From Geobacillus genomosp. 3 (GTDB lineage: Bacteria; Bacillota; Bacilli; Bacillales; Anoxybacillaceae): DNA of 64,000 nt. The translations under genes and the position numbers were made by a program. The notes under the pieces are model-generated. The model made no database searches and was not told the origin of the DNA. It was given only the letters and a program-made list of their open reading frames with translations. The stretch covers positions 992,001-1,056,000 of the forward strand of contig NC_022080.4 in assembly GCF_000445995.2 (NCBI RefSeq), read 5' to 3'. How positions within the stretch are numbered: the first letter of the stretch is position 1; every line of letters begins with the position of its first letter. Of this stretch, positions 27,644-37,142 are shown piece after piece.

Positions 27644-28363
27644 ATGAAAAAGTGGAAACTTCGTTTCATGTATTGGTTGTATAAGCTCTTAGCCAAGCTC
27701 GGTTTGAAGACGGATGAGATTTATTATATCGGCGGCAGCGAGGCACTCCCGCCGCCGCTTACGAAGGAGGAAGAGGAACGGCTGATCGAACGGTTGGCCG
27801 CCGGCGATGAAACGGCACGGTCGCTTCTTATTGAGCGCAACTTGCGCCTTGTCGTCTACATCGCGCGCAAGTTTGAAAACACCGGCATTCATATCGAAGA
27901 TTTGATCAGCATCGGGACGATTGGTCTCATTAAAGCGGTCAACACGTTCAATCCGGAGAAAAAAATCAAGCTGGCGACATACGCCTCACGCTGTATTGAA
28001 AACGAAATTTTGATGTATTTGCGCCGCAATAATAAAGTGCGGGCGGAAGTGTCGTTTGATGAACCGCTCAATATCGATTGGGATGGCAATGAGTTGCTGC
28101 TGTCCGATGTGTTGGGCACGGATGACGACGTGATTACGAAAGACTTGGAAGCGGACGTCGACCGGCGTCTGTTGCTGAATGCCTTGCGCCAGCTGAGCGA
28201 CCGCGAAAAGCAAATTATGGAACTGCGTTTTGGCCTTTCCGGCGGCGAAGAAAAAACGCAAAAAGATGTCGCCGATTTGCTCGGCATTTCGCAATCGTAC
28301 ATATCGCGGCTCGAAAAGCGGATCATTAAACGGTTGCGTAAAGAATTCAATAAAATGATGTAG
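27644..28363 (+). CDS. sigE: RNA polymerase sporulation sigma-E precursor
   Basis: Early mother-cell sigma factor, 239 residues. The amphipathic N-terminal pro-sequence (about the first 27 residues, [19 protein letters not shown]) targets it to the septum for cleavage by SpoIIGA. Region 2 ([30 protein letters not shown]) and region 4 helix-turn-helix ([21 protein letters not shown]) are intact. ATG 27644 after AGGGGGATTTTG. Confidence 0.97.
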   Translation: MKKWKLRFMYWLYKLLAKLGLKTDEIYYIGGSEALPPPLTKEEEERLIERLAAGDETARSLLIERNLRLVVYIARKFENTGIHIEDLISIGTIGLIKAVNTFNPEKKIKLATYASRCIENEILMYLRRNNKVRAEVSFDEPLNIDWDGNELLLSDVLGTDDDVITKDLEADVDRRLLLNALRQLSDREKQIMELRFGLSGGEEKTQKDVADLLGISQSYISRLEKRIIKRLRKEFNKMM

Positions 28364-28365
28364 TC

Positions 28366-28397
28366 GGCGGCGGGGACGGATGCTCCGCCGCTTTTTT
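28366..28397 (+). terminator. Terminator after sigE
   Basis: GGCGGCGG / CCGCCGC stem then six T. Read-through into sigG probably still occurs, as in B. subtilis. Confidence 0.85.
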
Positions 28398-28414
28398 CGG
28401 TCCGGACAGGCTGT

Positions 28415-28443
28415 GCATATTTTTCCCTCCCAAGGAGATACTG
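28415..28443 (+). promoter_or_regulatory. Sigma-F-type promoter of sigG
   Basis: GCATA at 28415-28419 and GGAGATACTG at 28434-28443 fit the sigma-F consensus GYWTA / GGNRANAHTR completely, with a 14-bp spacer (15 is usual). sigG is first transcribed by sigma-F in the forespore. Confidence 0.75.
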
Positions 28444-28477
28444 AAAACTGACGACTTAGCATCTCCTGATGGGAGGG
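28425..28477 (+). promoter_or_regulatory. Inverted repeat that can sequester the sigG ribosome site
   Basis: Arm 28425-28439 (CCCTCCCAAGGAGAT) pairs with 28461-28477 (ATCTCCTGATGGGAGGG): 15 base pairs with a 2-nt bulge and a 21-nt loop. The 3' arm contains the sigG Shine-Dalgarno GGGAGGG. The 5' arm lies upstream of the expected sigma-F start, so only read-through RNA from spoIIG would fold this way. Confidence 0.85.
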
Positions 28478-28483
28478 AACAAC

Positions 28484-29263
28484 TTGACGAGGAACAAAGT
28501 CGAGATTTGCGGCGTGGACACTTCGAAACTTCCCGTCCTCAAAAACGAAGAAATGCGTGAATTGTTTCAGCGGATGCAGGAAGGGGATTTGGAGGCGAGG
28601 GAAAAATTAGTAAACGGCAACTTGCGCCTCGTGTTGAGCGTCATCCAACGCTTTAACAACCGCGGCGAGTTTGTTGATGATTTGTTTCAAGTCGGTTGCA
28701 TCGGACTTATGAAATCGATTGATAATTTTGATTTGAATCAAAATGTCAAGTTTTCCACCTACGCGGTGCCGATGATCATCGGAGAAATCCGCCGCTATTT
28801 GCGCGACAACAATCCGATTCGCGTCTCGCGCTCGCTGCGCGACATCGCTTACAAAGCGCTGCAAGTGCGGGAACGGCTCATGAGCGAGACGGCGAAAGAG
28901 CCGTCGACAGAGGAGATTGCGCGGGAACTCGGCGTCGCCCACGAGGAAGTTGTGTTTGCCCTTGATGCCATTCAAGATCCAGTTTCCTTATTTGAGCCGA
29001 TTTACAATGACGGCGGCGATCCGATTTATGTGATGGATCAACTGAGCGACGAGCGCAACCGCGACAGCCAATGGATTGAAGAAATCGCCTTAAAAGAAGG
29101 GTTGCGGCGGCTGAATGAGCGGGAAAAAATGATCATCCGCAAACGATTTTTCCAAGGGAAAACACAAATGGAGGTTGCCGAGGAAATCGGTATTTCCCAA
29201 GCGCAAGTATCGCGGCTCGAAAAAGCCGCAATTCGGCAAATGAATAAAAACATTCAAGTGTAA
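28484..29263 (+). CDS. sigG: RNA polymerase sporulation sigma-G factor
   Basis: Late forespore sigma factor, 259 residues, starting TRNKVEICGVDTSKLP as in B. subtilis. Regions 2 (VDDLFQVGCIGLMKSIDNFD), 3 (PSTEEIARELGV) and 4 (MEVAEEIGISQAQVSRLEK) are all present. TTG 28484 lies 6 nt after GGGAGGG; the weak start codon fits its tight translational control. Regulated by a sigma-F promoter and a leader hairpin. Confidence 0.97.
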   Translation: MTRNKVEICGVDTSKLPVLKNEEMRELFQRMQEGDLEAREKLVNGNLRLVLSVIQRFNNRGEFVDDLFQVGCIGLMKSIDNFDLNQNVKFSTYAVPMIIGEIRRYLRDNNPIRVSRSLRDIAYKALQVRERLMSETAKEPSTEEIARELGVAHEEVVFALDAIQDPVSLFEPIYNDGGDPIYVMDQLSDERNRDSQWIEEIALKEGLRRLNEREKMIIRKRFFQGKTQMEVAEEIGISQAQVSRLEKAAIRQMNKNIQV

Positions 29264-29265
29264 GC

Positions 29266-29287
29266 GGCTGCCGGGGCAGCCTTTTTT
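29266..29287 (+). terminator. Terminator after sigG
   Basis: GGCTGCC / GGCAGCC stem followed by six T, beginning 2 bp after the stop. Confidence 0.9.
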
Positions 29288-29361
29288 CTTTGTTACATAA
29301 CCGATTTGGCGGCGTCATATAGATGAAAAAGAGGAGAGGAAAGGCGGGGGAATGAACCGTG

Positions 29362-29601
29362 ATGAGAATTTCCGAGTTTCAGACGAAAGATGTCGTCAAT
29401 GTGGCCAATGGGAAAAAGCTCGGCAATATCGGGGATATTGACATTGACCTTGATACAGGCAAAATTCGGTCGCTCATTATTTTAGGCTCCGGAAAGGTGC
29501 TCGGACTGTTCGGGCGTGAAGAAGCGGTCGTCATTCCGTGGCAAAACATTGTCAAAATCGGAGCGGATGTCATTTTAGTCCGCCTTTACGATACGGACTG
29601 A
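29362..29601 (+). CDS. ylmC: PRC-barrel protein, YlmC/YmxH family
   Basis: Small protein of 79 residues forming a single PRC-barrel domain (FQTKDVVNVANGKKLGNIGD, VIPWQNIVKIG). Sporulation-associated family of unknown function, always next to sigG or the ylm genes in Bacillaceae. ATG 29362 aligns with B. subtilis YlmC; GTG 29359 is adjacent. Confidence 0.88.
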   Translation: MRISEFQTKDVVNVANGKKLGNIGDIDIDLDTGKIRSLIILGSGKVLGLFGREEAVVIPWQNIVKIGADVILVRLYDTD

Positions 29602-29653
29602 AGCCAAGGGTGGTGCTATGCCGCTAATGTTTCGACAAAATCGCAAATAAAGG

Positions 29654-29680
29654 TTATCATGAACAAACAAACTATGATAA
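29654..29680 (+). repeat. TTATCAT / ATGATAA inverted repeat upstream of pgeF
   Basis: Seven-bp perfect arms with a 13-nt spacer in the 129-bp gap before pgeF. TATGAT within it might also serve as a -10. Operator or chance; not resolved. Confidence 0.35.
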
Positions 29681-29730
29681 AATAGGAAAAAAAGTGATAA
29701 AAATCTACAAAAAGCGTGAGGTTGACGTGA

Positions 29731-30555
29731 ATGCCGGATATTTTTCAACAAACGGCCTGTGGATGGCTCGGCTGTGGGGCGCCCCCGTTTGCCGGAGCGG
29801 TCGCCGGATTGACAACGAAACAAGGCGGGGAAAGCAAAGGACCGTTCGCCTCGCTGAACATGGGGCTGCATGTTGGCGACGACCGCACGGCCGTCGTCAA
29901 CAACCGTCGCCGCCTCGCCGAGTGGCTCTCTTTTCCCCTTGATCATTGGGTGTGCTGTGAACAAGTGCACGGCGCCGTGATTCAGAAAGTCACGAAAGGC
30001 GACCGGGGAAGCGGGGCGCATGATTTGGCTGCAGCGATCCGGGGGGCTGACGGGTTGTATACGGACGAGACGGGGATATTGCTCGCCCTTTGTTTTGCCG
30101 ATTGTGTGCCTGTCTATTTTATGGCGCCATCGGCGGGATTGGTCGGTCTTGCCCATGCCGGTTGGCGGGGGACGGCGGGCGGCATCGCCCGAAACATGGT
30201 GCGGCTTTGGCAGGAACGCGAACAAATTGCTCCGTCTGATATCTATGTGGCGATTGGACCGGCCATTGGCCCGTGCTGTTACACGGTCGATGACCGGGTG
30301 ATTGACGGTTTGCGTCCGACCCTTCCTGCCGGCAGCCCGTTGCCATGGCGCGAAACAAGCGAAGGGCAGTATGCGCTTGATTTAAAGGAGGCCAACCGGC
30401 TGCAACTTGCAGCCGCCGGCGTTCCGGACCGCCATATTTACGTGTCAGAACGCTGTACAAGCTGTGAGGAAACGTTGTTTTTTTCCCACCGTCGCGACCG
30501 TGGGACGACAGGGCGAATGTTGGCGTTTATCGGCCGAAGGGAGGAAACAGCATGA
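29731..30555 (+). CDS. pgeF: Peptidoglycan editing factor PgeF / YfiH-family multicopper-like oxidoreductase (YlmD)
   Basis: 274 residues of the YfiH (DUF152) family. Members show laccase-like or purine-nucleoside phosphorylase activity in vitro, and the E. coli member removes misincorporated L-Ser from muropeptide precursors. Metal ligands are visible: CCEQVHG (His near 79), CFADCVPV (Cys near 133-137) and GLAHAGWRGTA (His near 152). ATG 29731. Its stop overlaps the ylmE start by 4 bp. Confidence 0.9.
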   Translation: MPDIFQQTACGWLGCGAPPFAGAVAGLTTKQGGESKGPFASLNMGLHVGDDRTAVVNNRRRLAEWLSFPLDHWVCCEQVHGAVIQKVTKGDRGSGAHDLAAAIRGADGLYTDETGILLALCFADCVPVYFMAPSAGLVGLAHAGWRGTAGGIARNMVRLWQEREQIAPSDIYVAIGPAIGPCCYTVDDRVIDGLRPTLPAGSPLPWRETSEGQYALDLKEANRLQLAAAGVPDRHIYVSERCTSCEETLFFSHRRDRGTTGRMLAFIGRREETA

Positions 30556-31226
30556 CCGTACGCGACAATTTGGCCGCTGTCCGTCAGCGCATCGAGGCGG
30601 CTTGCGCCCGCGCCGGCCGCAATCCGGCCGACGTACGCATCGTTGCTGTTACGAAATATATTGATGCTGAAAGGGCGCTTCATGTGCTTGACGCCGGCAT
30701 TGCCGATCTTGGCGAAAACCGCGCTGGCCAACTGCTTGAAAAGTACGAACGGATCGGGGATCGGGCGGTGTGGCATTTTATCGGGACGCTCCAGTCGCGT
30801 AAAGTAAAGGAGATTATCGATAAAGTCGATTACATCCATTCGCTTGATCGCCTGTCACTGGCGAAGGAAATTGAAAAGCGGGCGGTGCGGCCGGTCAAAT
30901 GTTTTGTGCAAGTGAATGTATCTGGGGAAGCGACCAAACACGGCCTCTCCCCTGACGAGACCGTCCCATTCATCGAACAGCTCCGCTCGTTTTCGCACAT
31001 TGAGGTCGTCGGATTGATGACAATGGCGCCGCATATAGAGGATGAAGCCGTATTGCGGACCTGCTTCCGTCAATTGCGGGCGCTGAAAGAACGCGTTCAG
31101 GCGCTAAGGTTGGCCCATGCGCCATGTACCGAGCTGTCGATGGGCATGTCAAACGATTACGAGATCGCCATCGAGGAGGGGGCGACGTTTGTACGCATCG
31201 GCAGCGCGCTTGTCGGATCATTGTAG
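30552..31226 (+). CDS. ylmE: YggS-family pyridoxal phosphate homeostasis protein YlmE
   Basis: PLP-binding alanine-racemase-fold protein, 224 residues, that keeps vitamin B6 and amino-acid pools balanced. PLP-binding Lys in IVAVTKYIDAE (Lys35), GENRAGQLLEKY, WHFIGTLQSRKVK, and phosphate-binding ELSMGMSNDYEIAIEEGATFVRIG. ATG 30552 overlaps pgeF. In the ylm operon ahead of sepF. Confidence 0.93.
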   Translation: MTVRDNLAAVRQRIEAACARAGRNPADVRIVAVTKYIDAERALHVLDAGIADLGENRAGQLLEKYERIGDRAVWHFIGTLQSRKVKEIIDKVDYIHSLDRLSLAKEIEKRAVRPVKCFVQVNVSGEATKHGLSPDETVPFIEQLRSFSHIEVVGLMTMAPHIEDEAVLRTCFRQLRALKERVQALRLAHAPCTELSMGMSNDYEIAIEEGATFVRIGSALVGSL

Positions 31227-31238
31227 GAGGTGAGACCG

Positions 31239-31670
31239 GTGGGATTGATGAAAAAATTTCGCGATTATTTTTTAGAAGAAGACTACGAAGACTATGAAGA
31301 AGAATATGAAGCGCCGCAGTCGGAAGAGGAAGCGCCGCCGTTGAAGCCGGCAAGCAAGACGAATGTCGTCAGTTTGCAAAGCGTGCAAAAATCGGCGAAA
31401 GTCGTGCTCGCCGAGCCGCGGGTGTACGCTGAGGCGCAAGAGATTGCCGACCATTTAAAAAGCAGACGGGCGGTCATCGTCAATTTGCAGCGTATTCAAC
31501 ATGAGCAGGCGAAGCGGATCGTCGACTTTTTAAGCGGCACCGTGTATGCCATTGGCGGCGACATTCAGCAAGTCGGCACGAAAATTTTTTTATGCACGCC
31601 GGAAAACGTCGACGTCAGCGGCGCGATTTCGCTTGACGGCGAGGATGACAGACCGATGAAGAGGTGGTAG
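31239..31670 (+). CDS. sepF: Cell division protein SepF
   Basis: FtsZ-bundling and membrane anchoring protein, 143 residues: N-terminal amphipathic helix ([16 protein letters not shown]), an acidic linker (residues 12-40), and a C-terminal ring-forming domain ([42 protein letters not shown]). Start GTG 31239, 8 nt after TAGGAGG; ATG 31248 is too far from that site. Confidence 0.94.
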   Translation: MGLMKKFRDYFLEEDYEDYEEEYEAPQSEEEAPPLKPASKTNVVSLQSVQKSAKVVLAEPRVYAEAQEIADHLKSRRAVIVNLQRIQHEQAKRIVDFLSGTVYAIGGDIQQVGTKIFLCTPENVDVSGAISLDGEDDRPMKRW

Positions 31671-31673
31671 CTG

Positions 31674-31946
31674 TTGGATTATGTGCTCACGTTTTTGACG
31701 ACGCTTATCCAAGTATATTCATATGCGCTGATCGTGTATATTTTAATGTCCTGGTTTCCGAACGCCCGCGAAACGCGGTTTGGCCAGCTGCTTGCGGCCA
31801 TTTGCGAACCGTATTTGGAGCCGTTTCGGCGTGTCATTCCGCCGCTTGGCATCATTGACATCTCTCCGATCATCGCCTTTATTGTCCTTGAATTTGCGAC
31901 AAGAGGGCTGTATGCGTTGTTTGATATCCTTGAAGCGCAGTTTTAG
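31674..31946 (+). CDS. ylmG: YggT family membrane protein YlmG
   Basis: 90-residue membrane protein with two YggT segments (about 5-25 and 58-80) and the central [21 protein letters not shown] motif. Implicated in cell division or envelope organisation by its constant linkage to sepF and divIVA; no activity known. TTG 31674 after GAAGAGGTGG. Confidence 0.9.
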   Translation: MDYVLTFLTTLIQVYSYALIVYILMSWFPNARETRFGQLLAAICEPYLEPFRRVIPPLGIIDISPIIAFIVLEFATRGLYALFDILEAQF

Positions 31947-32016
31947 CCCCCGTTTTGTGCGCTGGCGGCGTCCGCTGCGATCCGACAATAAAGATCAATG
32001 GGCGGCACTCATCGGG

Positions 32017-32044
32017 AGGAACCCATTGCGGGTTCCTTTCTTTA
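32017..32044 (+). terminator. Hairpin between ylmG and ylmH
   Basis: AGGAACCC / GGGTTCCT stem with a 5-nt loop and a TTTCTTT tail. Confidence 0.7.
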
Positions 32045-32064
32045 TAAATACGGGGTGAACGGGA

Positions 32065-32838
32065 ATGGAATTGTACCAGCATTTTCGCAAAGAGGAACAC
32101 CAATTCATTGATCAAGTGCTCGAGTGGAAGGAAACGGTGGGCCGTCAGTACGCTCCGAAGCTGACCGATTTTCTTGATCCGCGCGAACAGCAAATCGTCC
32201 AAAGCGTCGTCGGCAGCGATGGAGATGTGCGCGTGTCTTTTTTTGGCGGCGCTCCGTTTGTCGAGCGGAAGCGGGCGCTTTTGTATCCGCCGTATTTCGA
32301 AGCGGATGAGGGCGAGTATGACATCGCCTTGTTCGCCGTCCGCTACCCGGGCAAATTCGTTTCCCTTGAACACCGCGATGTATTAGGGGCGCTCATGTCG
32401 CTCGGCTTGCGGCGCGGAAAGTTCGGTGACATTCTCGTCATGGGCGGGGAAATTCAGTTTTTCACCGCAGCGGAAGTGGCCGACTACGTCCGCCTTCATC
32501 TGGGGGCGATCGGCAAGGCGCCGGTGTCGCTGGAGCAGCTGCCGCTTTCCGCCGCCATTCCGCTCGAAGACGCGTGGCAAGAGGAGACAGCGACCGTCTC
32601 TTCGCTGCGGCTCGATGCCGTGCTCGCCCAAGCGTTCCGCCTCGCGCGCGAGAGAGCGAAGGCGCTCATCGAAAGCGGGCTCGTCAAAGTGAACTGGAAG
32701 GTGGTGGACAAGCCCGATTTTCTATGCGGGCCGGGCGACGTTCTCTCCGCGCGTGGGTTTGGCCGCTGCAAGCTGTTTTCCGTCGAGGGGATGACAAAAA
32801 AAGAACGCTGGCGCGTCCGGTTGGGCCGTCAAAAATAA
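32065..32838 (+). CDS. ylmH: S4-domain RNA-binding protein YlmH
   Basis: 257 residues. C-terminal S4 domain (about 183-240; LRLDAVLAQAFRLARERAKALIESGLVKVNW) preceded by an RRM-like region. The family binds RNA and B. subtilis YlmH has been linked to rescue of stalled ribosomes. ATG 32065 follows GGGGTGAACGGGA. Sits between ylmG and divIVA as usual. Confidence 0.9.
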   Translation: MELYQHFRKEEHQFIDQVLEWKETVGRQYAPKLTDFLDPREQQIVQSVVGSDGDVRVSFFGGAPFVERKRALLYPPYFEADEGEYDIALFAVRYPGKFVSLEHRDVLGALMSLGLRRGKFGDILVMGGEIQFFTAAEVADYVRLHLGAIGKAPVSLEQLPLSAAIPLEDAWQEETATVSSLRLDAVLAQAFRLARERAKALIESGLVKVNWKVVDKPDFLCGPGDVLSARGFGRCKLFSVEGMTKKERWRVRLGRQK

Positions 32839-32914
32839 TCGAATCGCAGCAGGAAATGGGGAAATCGTGTCGAATGAAGGAAGAAAAGGAACGATGGAGA
32901 CGGAGGTGGCCATT

Positions 32915-33427
32915 GTGCCGTTAACGCCATTGGATATTCACAACAAAGAATTCAGCCGCGGATTTCGCGGGTATGATGAAGATGAAGTGAACGAGTTTCT
33001 CGATCAAGTCATTAAAGACTACGAAATGCTCATCCGTGAAAAACGGCAGCTCGAAGAAAAAGTCGCGGAGCTGACGGAAAAGCTGAACTACTTTGCCAAC
33101 ATTGAGGAAACGTTGAACAAATCGATTCTTGTCGCCCAAGAAACGGCGGAAGAAGTGAAGCGCAACGCGCAAAAAGAGGCGAAGCTGATCATTAAAGAAG
33201 CGGAGAAAAACGCGGAGCGCATCATCGGTGATGCGCTGGCCAAATCGCGGAAGATCGCCCTGGAAATCGAGGAATTGAAACGGCAGTCGAAAGTGTTCCG
33301 CGCCCGCTTCCGCATGCTCGTCGAGGCGCAGCTCGATATGATCAACAGCCGCGACTGGGACGATTTGATGGAATACGAGACGCCCGATCTCGAAGAAGAG
33401 GCGAAAGAGCCGCTGTCCCAGCCTTGA
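32915..33427 (+). CDS. divIVA: Cell division/polarity protein DivIVA
   Basis: Curvature-sensing coiled-coil protein that recruits MinCDJ and other pole factors. 170 residues: membrane-binding N-domain with PLTPLDIHNKEFSRGFRGYDEDEVNEFL, then coiled coil (about 30-150) rich in Glu, Lys and Ala. Start GTG 32915, 5 nt after CGGAGGTGG; the open frame continues upstream to 32867 but family members start at MPLTP. The stop codon overlaps the -35 of the ileS promoter. Confidence 0.94.
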   Translation: MPLTPLDIHNKEFSRGFRGYDEDEVNEFLDQVIKDYEMLIREKRQLEEKVAELTEKLNYFANIEETLNKSILVAQETAEEVKRNAQKEAKLIIKEAEKNAERIIGDALAKSRKIALEIEELKRQSKVFRARFRMLVEAQLDMINSRDWDDLMEYETPDLEEEAKEPLSQP

Positions 33428-33453
33428 CGAAGGCGGAAGGCTTCATTTATAAT
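33424..33453 (+). promoter_or_regulatory. Promoter of the ileS T-box transcript
   Basis: TTGACG (33424-33429) and TATAAT (33448-33453), 18-bp spacer. The -35 overlaps the TGA of divIVA. Confidence 0.75.
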
Positions 33454-33524
33454 AAATGGCAAAAAATCGTGCTGCTAACCGCCTTGTGCCGGTTGGCTTT
33501 TTGCTGAAACGATTCGAAAACAAG

Positions 33525-33770
33525 CGAGCGACGATGAAAGGGACAGTAGCTCTTGAACGGCCGATCGCAGCGAGCCGGGGACGGTGGAAGCCCGGCATCG
33601 GCGCAAGAGTGAACATCACCCTGGAGTTCCATGCCGAAGCGACGAGTAGGCCATGGCGCGTCATTCCCGTTACGAATGAAAAGTGGGCTGTGCGTTTTGG
33701 GCATGGCCAAAAAGGGTGGTACCGCGAGACCGTTCTCGTCCCTTGCCGGGAGAGAACGGTTTTTTATTTG
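33525..33770 (+). ncRNA. T-box riboswitch controlling ileS
   Basis: Tandem landmarks of a T-box leader: stem I arms CTCTTG / CAAGAG, a probable specifier loop with ATC (Ile) at 33615-33617, the hallmark AGGGTGGTACCGCG at 33713-33726, and a terminator ACCGTTCTC / GAGAACGGT (33729-33760) with a T tract. Uncharged tRNA-Ile pairing with the specifier and the GGTGG bulge favours the antiterminator. It fills most of the 365-bp gap before ileS. Confidence 0.95.
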
Positions 33771-33792
33771 AGATGATCGAGGAGGAGCGAAG

Positions 33793-36567
33793 ATGGACTA
33801 CAAAGAGACACTGCTCATGCCGCAAACCGATTTCCCGATGCGCGGCAACTTGCCGAAGCGGGAACCGGAGATGCAAAAAAAATGGGAAGAGATGGACATT
33901 TACCGGAAAGTGCAGGAGCGGACGAAAGGGCGTCCGTTGTTTGTCCTGCATGACGGCCCGCCGTACGCCAACGGGGATATTCATATGGGGCATGCGTTAA
34001 ACAAAATTTTAAAAGATATCATCGTCCGCTATAGATCGATGAGCGGCTATTGCGCCCCGTACGTGCCGGGCTGGGACACGCACGGCTTGCCGATCGAAAC
34101 GGCGCTCACGAAACAAGGCGTCGATCGCAAATCGATGAGCGTCGCCGAGTTCCGCAAGTTGTGCGAGCAATACGCGTACGAGCAAATTGACAACCAACGC
34201 CGGCAGTTCAAGCGGCTCGGCGTGCGCGGCGACTGGGACAACCCGTATATCACCCTCAAACCGGAGTATGAAGCCCAGCAAATTAAAGTGTTTGGCGAAA
34301 TGGCGAAAAAAGGGCTCATCTATAAAGGGATGAAGCCGGTCTATTGGTCGCCGTCGAGCGAATCGGCGCTTGCTGAAGCGGAAATCGAATACAAAGACAA
34401 GCGTTCGCCGTCCATTTATGTCGCCTTTCCGGTGAAAGACGGCAAAGGCGTGCTTGAAGGCGACGTGCGGATTGTCATTTGGACGACGACGCCATGGACG
34501 ATTCCGGCCAACTTGGCGATCGCCGTTCATCCGGATTTGGATTACCACGTTGTCGAGGCCGGCGGAAAACGGTATGTCGTCGCTGCCGCCTTGGCGGAAT
34601 CGGTGGCGAAGGAAGTCGGCTGGGACGCATGGTCGGCCGTCAAAACGATCAAAGGAAACGAGCTTGAATACGTCGTGGCGAGACATCCGTTTTATGAGCG
34701 CGACTCGCTTGTTGTGTGCGGCGAGCACGTCACGACCGACGCCGGTACGGGCTGCGTCCATACGGCGCCGGGCCATGGGGAAGACGACTTCCTTGTCGGG
34801 CAAAAATATGGGCTTCCGGTTCTTTGCCCGGTCGACGAGCGCGGCTATATGACCGAAGAAGCGCCGGGATTTGCCGGGATGTTTTACGAAGACGCCAACA
34901 AGGCGATTACACAAAAGCTTGAAGAAGCTGGCGCCTTGCTGAAGCTCGGGTTTATCACCCACTCGTATCCGCACGATTGGCGGACGAAGCAGCCGACGAT
35001 TTTCCGGGCGACGACGCAATGGTTTGCGTCGATCGATAAAATCCGCAACGAGCTGCTTCAAGCGATCAAAGAAACGACATGGATTCCGGAGTGGGGGGAA
35101 ATCCGCATCCACAACATGGTGCGCGACCGCGGCGACTGGTGCATTTCCCGCCAGCGCGCCTGGGGCGTGCCGATTCCGGTCTTTTACGGCGAAAACGGAG
35201 AGCCGATCATCACCGATGAGACGATCGAGCATGTGTCGAACTTGTTCCGCCAATACGGGTCGAACGTCTGGTTTGAGCGCGAGGCGAAAGACTTGCTTCC
35301 GGAAGGGTTCACCCACCCGTCAAGCCCGAACGGCCTCTTTACGAAAGAGACAGACATCATGGACGTTTGGTTTGACTCCGGTTCGTCGCACCAAGCTGTG
35401 TTGGTTGAGCGTGACGACCTTGTGCGCCCGGCTGATTTGTACTTGGAAGGCTCTGACCAATACCGGGGCTGGTTCAACTCATCGCTTTCCACGGCGGTCG
35501 CCGTCACCGGCAAGGCGCCGTACAAAGGCGTGTTGAGCCACGGCTTTGTCTTGGACGGCGAAGGGCGGAAAATGAGCAAGTCGCTCGGCAACGTTGTCGT
35601 GCCGGCGAAAGTGATGGAGCAGCTTGGCGCCGACATTTTGCGGCTTTGGGTCGCTTCGGTTGACTACCAAGCTGACGTGCGCATTTCCGATCAAATTTTG
35701 AAACAAGTATCGGAAGTGTACCGGAAAATCCGCAACACGTTCCGGTTCATGCTCGGCAATTTGTTTGATTTCGACCCAAACCAAAACGCCGTGCCGGTTG
35801 GGGAACTTGGCGAAGTCGACCGCTACATGTTGGCGAAATTGAATAAGCTGATCGCCAAAGTGAAAAAGGCCTATGACAGCTACGATTTCGCCGCCGTTTA
35901 CCATGAGGTGAACCATTTCTGCACCGTCGAGCTGAGCGCGTTTTACTTAGATATGGCGAAAGACATTTTGTACATCGAAGCGGCTGACTCCCGCACCCGC
36001 CGCGCCGTGCAGACGGTGCTGTATGAGACGGTTGTCGCGCTGGCGAAGCTGATCGCGCCGATTTTGCCGCATACCGCCGATGAAGTATGGGAGCACATTC
36101 CGAATCGCAGAGAAAACGTCGAGAGCGTCCAGCTCACCGATATGCCGGAGCCGGTCGCGATCGACGGCGAAGAAGCGCTTGTGGCGAAATGGGATGCGTT
36201 TATGGACGTGCGCGATGACATGTTAAAAGCGCTCGAGAACGCGCGCAACGAAAAAGTGATCGGCAAATCGCTGACCGCGAGCATTATCGTCTACCCGAAA
36301 GACGAGGCGCGCAAGCTTTTGGCGTCAATCGGTGAAGATTTGCGCCAACTCCTTATCGTTTCCGCGTTTTCGATCGCCGATGAGCCGTATGACGCCGCAC
36401 CGGCCGAAGCCGAGCGGCTCAGCCATGTGGCCGTCATCGTACGCCCGGCGGAAGGCGAGACGTGCGAACGGTGCTGGACGGTGACCCCGGACGTCGGACA
36501 AGATCCGTCCCACCCGACGCTCTGCCCGCGCTGCGCACATATCGTGCATGAACATTATTCAGCGTAA
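33793..36567 (+). CDS. ileS: Isoleucyl-tRNA synthetase
   Basis: Class I aminoacyl-tRNA synthetase, 924 residues. HIGH-type motif in [12 protein letters not shown] (about 57-67), KMSKS at 593-597, CP1 editing domain with [11 protein letters not shown], and a C-terminal zinc finger (CERCWT and CPRCAHIV). The length and finger indicate the mupirocin-sensitive bacterial type. ATG 33793 after GAGGAGGAG. Controlled by the T-box leader upstream. Confidence 0.98.
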   Translation: MDYKETLLMPQTDFPMRGNLPKREPEMQKKWEEMDIYRKVQERTKGRPLFVLHDGPPYANGDIHMGHALNKILKDIIVRYRSMSGYCAPYVPGWDTHGLPIETALTKQGVDRKSMSVAEFRKLCEQYAYEQIDNQRRQFKRLGVRGDWDNPYITLKPEYEAQQIKVFGEMAKKGLIYKGMKPVYWSPSSESALAEAEIEYKDKRSPSIYVAFPVKDGKGVLEGDVRIVIWTTTPWTIPANLAIAVHPDLDYHVVEAGGKRYVVAAALAESVAKEVGWDAWSAVKTIKGNELEYVVARHPFYERDSLVVCGEHVTTDAGTGCVHTAPGHGEDDFLVGQKYGLPVLCPVDERGYMTEEAPGFAGMFYEDANKAITQKLEEAGALLKLGFITHSYPHDWRTKQPTIFRATTQWFASIDKIRNELLQAIKETTWIPEWGEIRIHNMVRDRGDWCISRQRAWGVPIPVFYGENGEPIITDETIEHVSNLFRQYGSNVWFEREAKDLLPEGFTHPSSPNGLFTKETDIMDVWFDSGSSHQAVLVERDDLVRPADLYLEGSDQYRGWFNSSLSTAVAVTGKAPYKGVLSHGFVLDGEGRKMSKSLGNVVVPAKVMEQLGADILRLWVASVDYQADVRISDQILKQVSEVYRKIRNTFRFMLGNLFDFDPNQNAVPVGELGEVDRYMLAKLNKLIAKVKKAYDSYDFAAVYHEVNHFCTVELSAFYLDMAKDILYIEAADSRTRRAVQTVLYETVVALAKLIAPILPHTADEVWEHIPNRRENVESVQLTDMPEPVAIDGEEALVAKWDAFMDVRDDMLKALENARNEKVIGKSLTASIIVYPKDEARKLLASIGEDLRQLLIVSAFSIADEPYDAAPAEAERLSHVAVIVRPAEGETCERCWTVTPDVGQDPSHPTLCPRCAHIVHEHYSA

Positions 36568-36573
36568 CGAAAA

Positions 36574-36614
36574 GCGGCAGGCTGCCTTAGGGCGGCCTTG
36601 CCGCTCATTTGTTT
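36574..36614 (+). terminator. Hairpin after ileS
   Basis: GCGGCAGGCTGCC pairs with GGCGGCCTTGCCGC (one bulge); only a weak TCATTTGTTT tail, which overlaps the lspA promoter. Confidence 0.6.
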
Positions 36615-36637
36615 GCCATGGCGAATTATGCTACAAT
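36609..36637 (+). promoter_or_regulatory. Sigma-A promoter of lspA-rluD
   Basis: TTGTTT (36609-36614) and TACAAT (36632-36637) with a 17-bp spacer. Confidence 0.7.
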
Positions 36638-36677
36638 GCAAAAAGGATGAATGAGAAGGACAGGGGGATTTGGCACG

Positions 36678-37142
36678 GTGGCATACTATTGGATCGCGGC
36701 GGCGGTCATCATCCTCGATCAATGGACGAAATGGCTTGTCGTCCGCTATATGCGGCTTGGGGAAAGCATCCCGATCATTGACAATGTGCTCTACATTACG
36801 TCGCACCGCAACCGCGGCGCGGCCTGGGGCATGCTAGAAGGGCAGTTTTGGCTCTTTTATTTGGTTACAGTCATCGTCGTGGCGGCGATCGTAATTTACA
36901 TCCGCCGCTTGAACCCTTCTGAGCGCTTGGCGGGCGTGGGGCTTGGGCTGATGCTCGGCGGGGCGGTCGGCAACTTCATTGACCGTGTGTTCCGGAAAGA
37001 AGTGGTTGACTTTATCCATACGTATATTGGCACGTACAGTTTTCCGGTGTTCAATGTCGCCGATTCGGCGCTGACGGTCGGCGTCATCTTGCTGTTTGTT
37101 CATATGTTTTTTTTCGCGACACCAGAGAAAGGGAATGAGTAG
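36678..37142 (+). CDS. lspA: Lipoprotein signal peptidase LspA (signal peptidase II)
   Basis: Membrane aspartic peptidase that cleaves prolipoprotein signal peptides. 154 residues with four transmembrane helices; catalytic aspartates in [12 protein letters not shown] and [11 protein letters not shown], and [10 protein letters not shown] before helix 2. Start GTG 36678 after ACAGGGGG, matching B. subtilis; ATG 36651 would add nine residues. Its stop abuts rluD. Confidence 0.95.
   Translation: MAYYWIAAAVIILDQWTKWLVVRYMRLGESIPIIDNVLYITSHRNRGAAWGMLEGQFWLFYLVTVIVVAAIVIYIRRLNPSERLAGVGLGLMLGGAVGNFIDRVFRKEVVDFIHTYIGTYSFPVFNVADSALTVGVILLFVHMFFFATPEKGNE

Noticed and set aside
34009..35316. Long minus-strand open frame (435 codons) across ileS
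   Set aside because: It lies wholly antisense to a confidently identified ileS, with low-complexity Arg/His/Asp-rich translation typical of GC-rich shadow frames.
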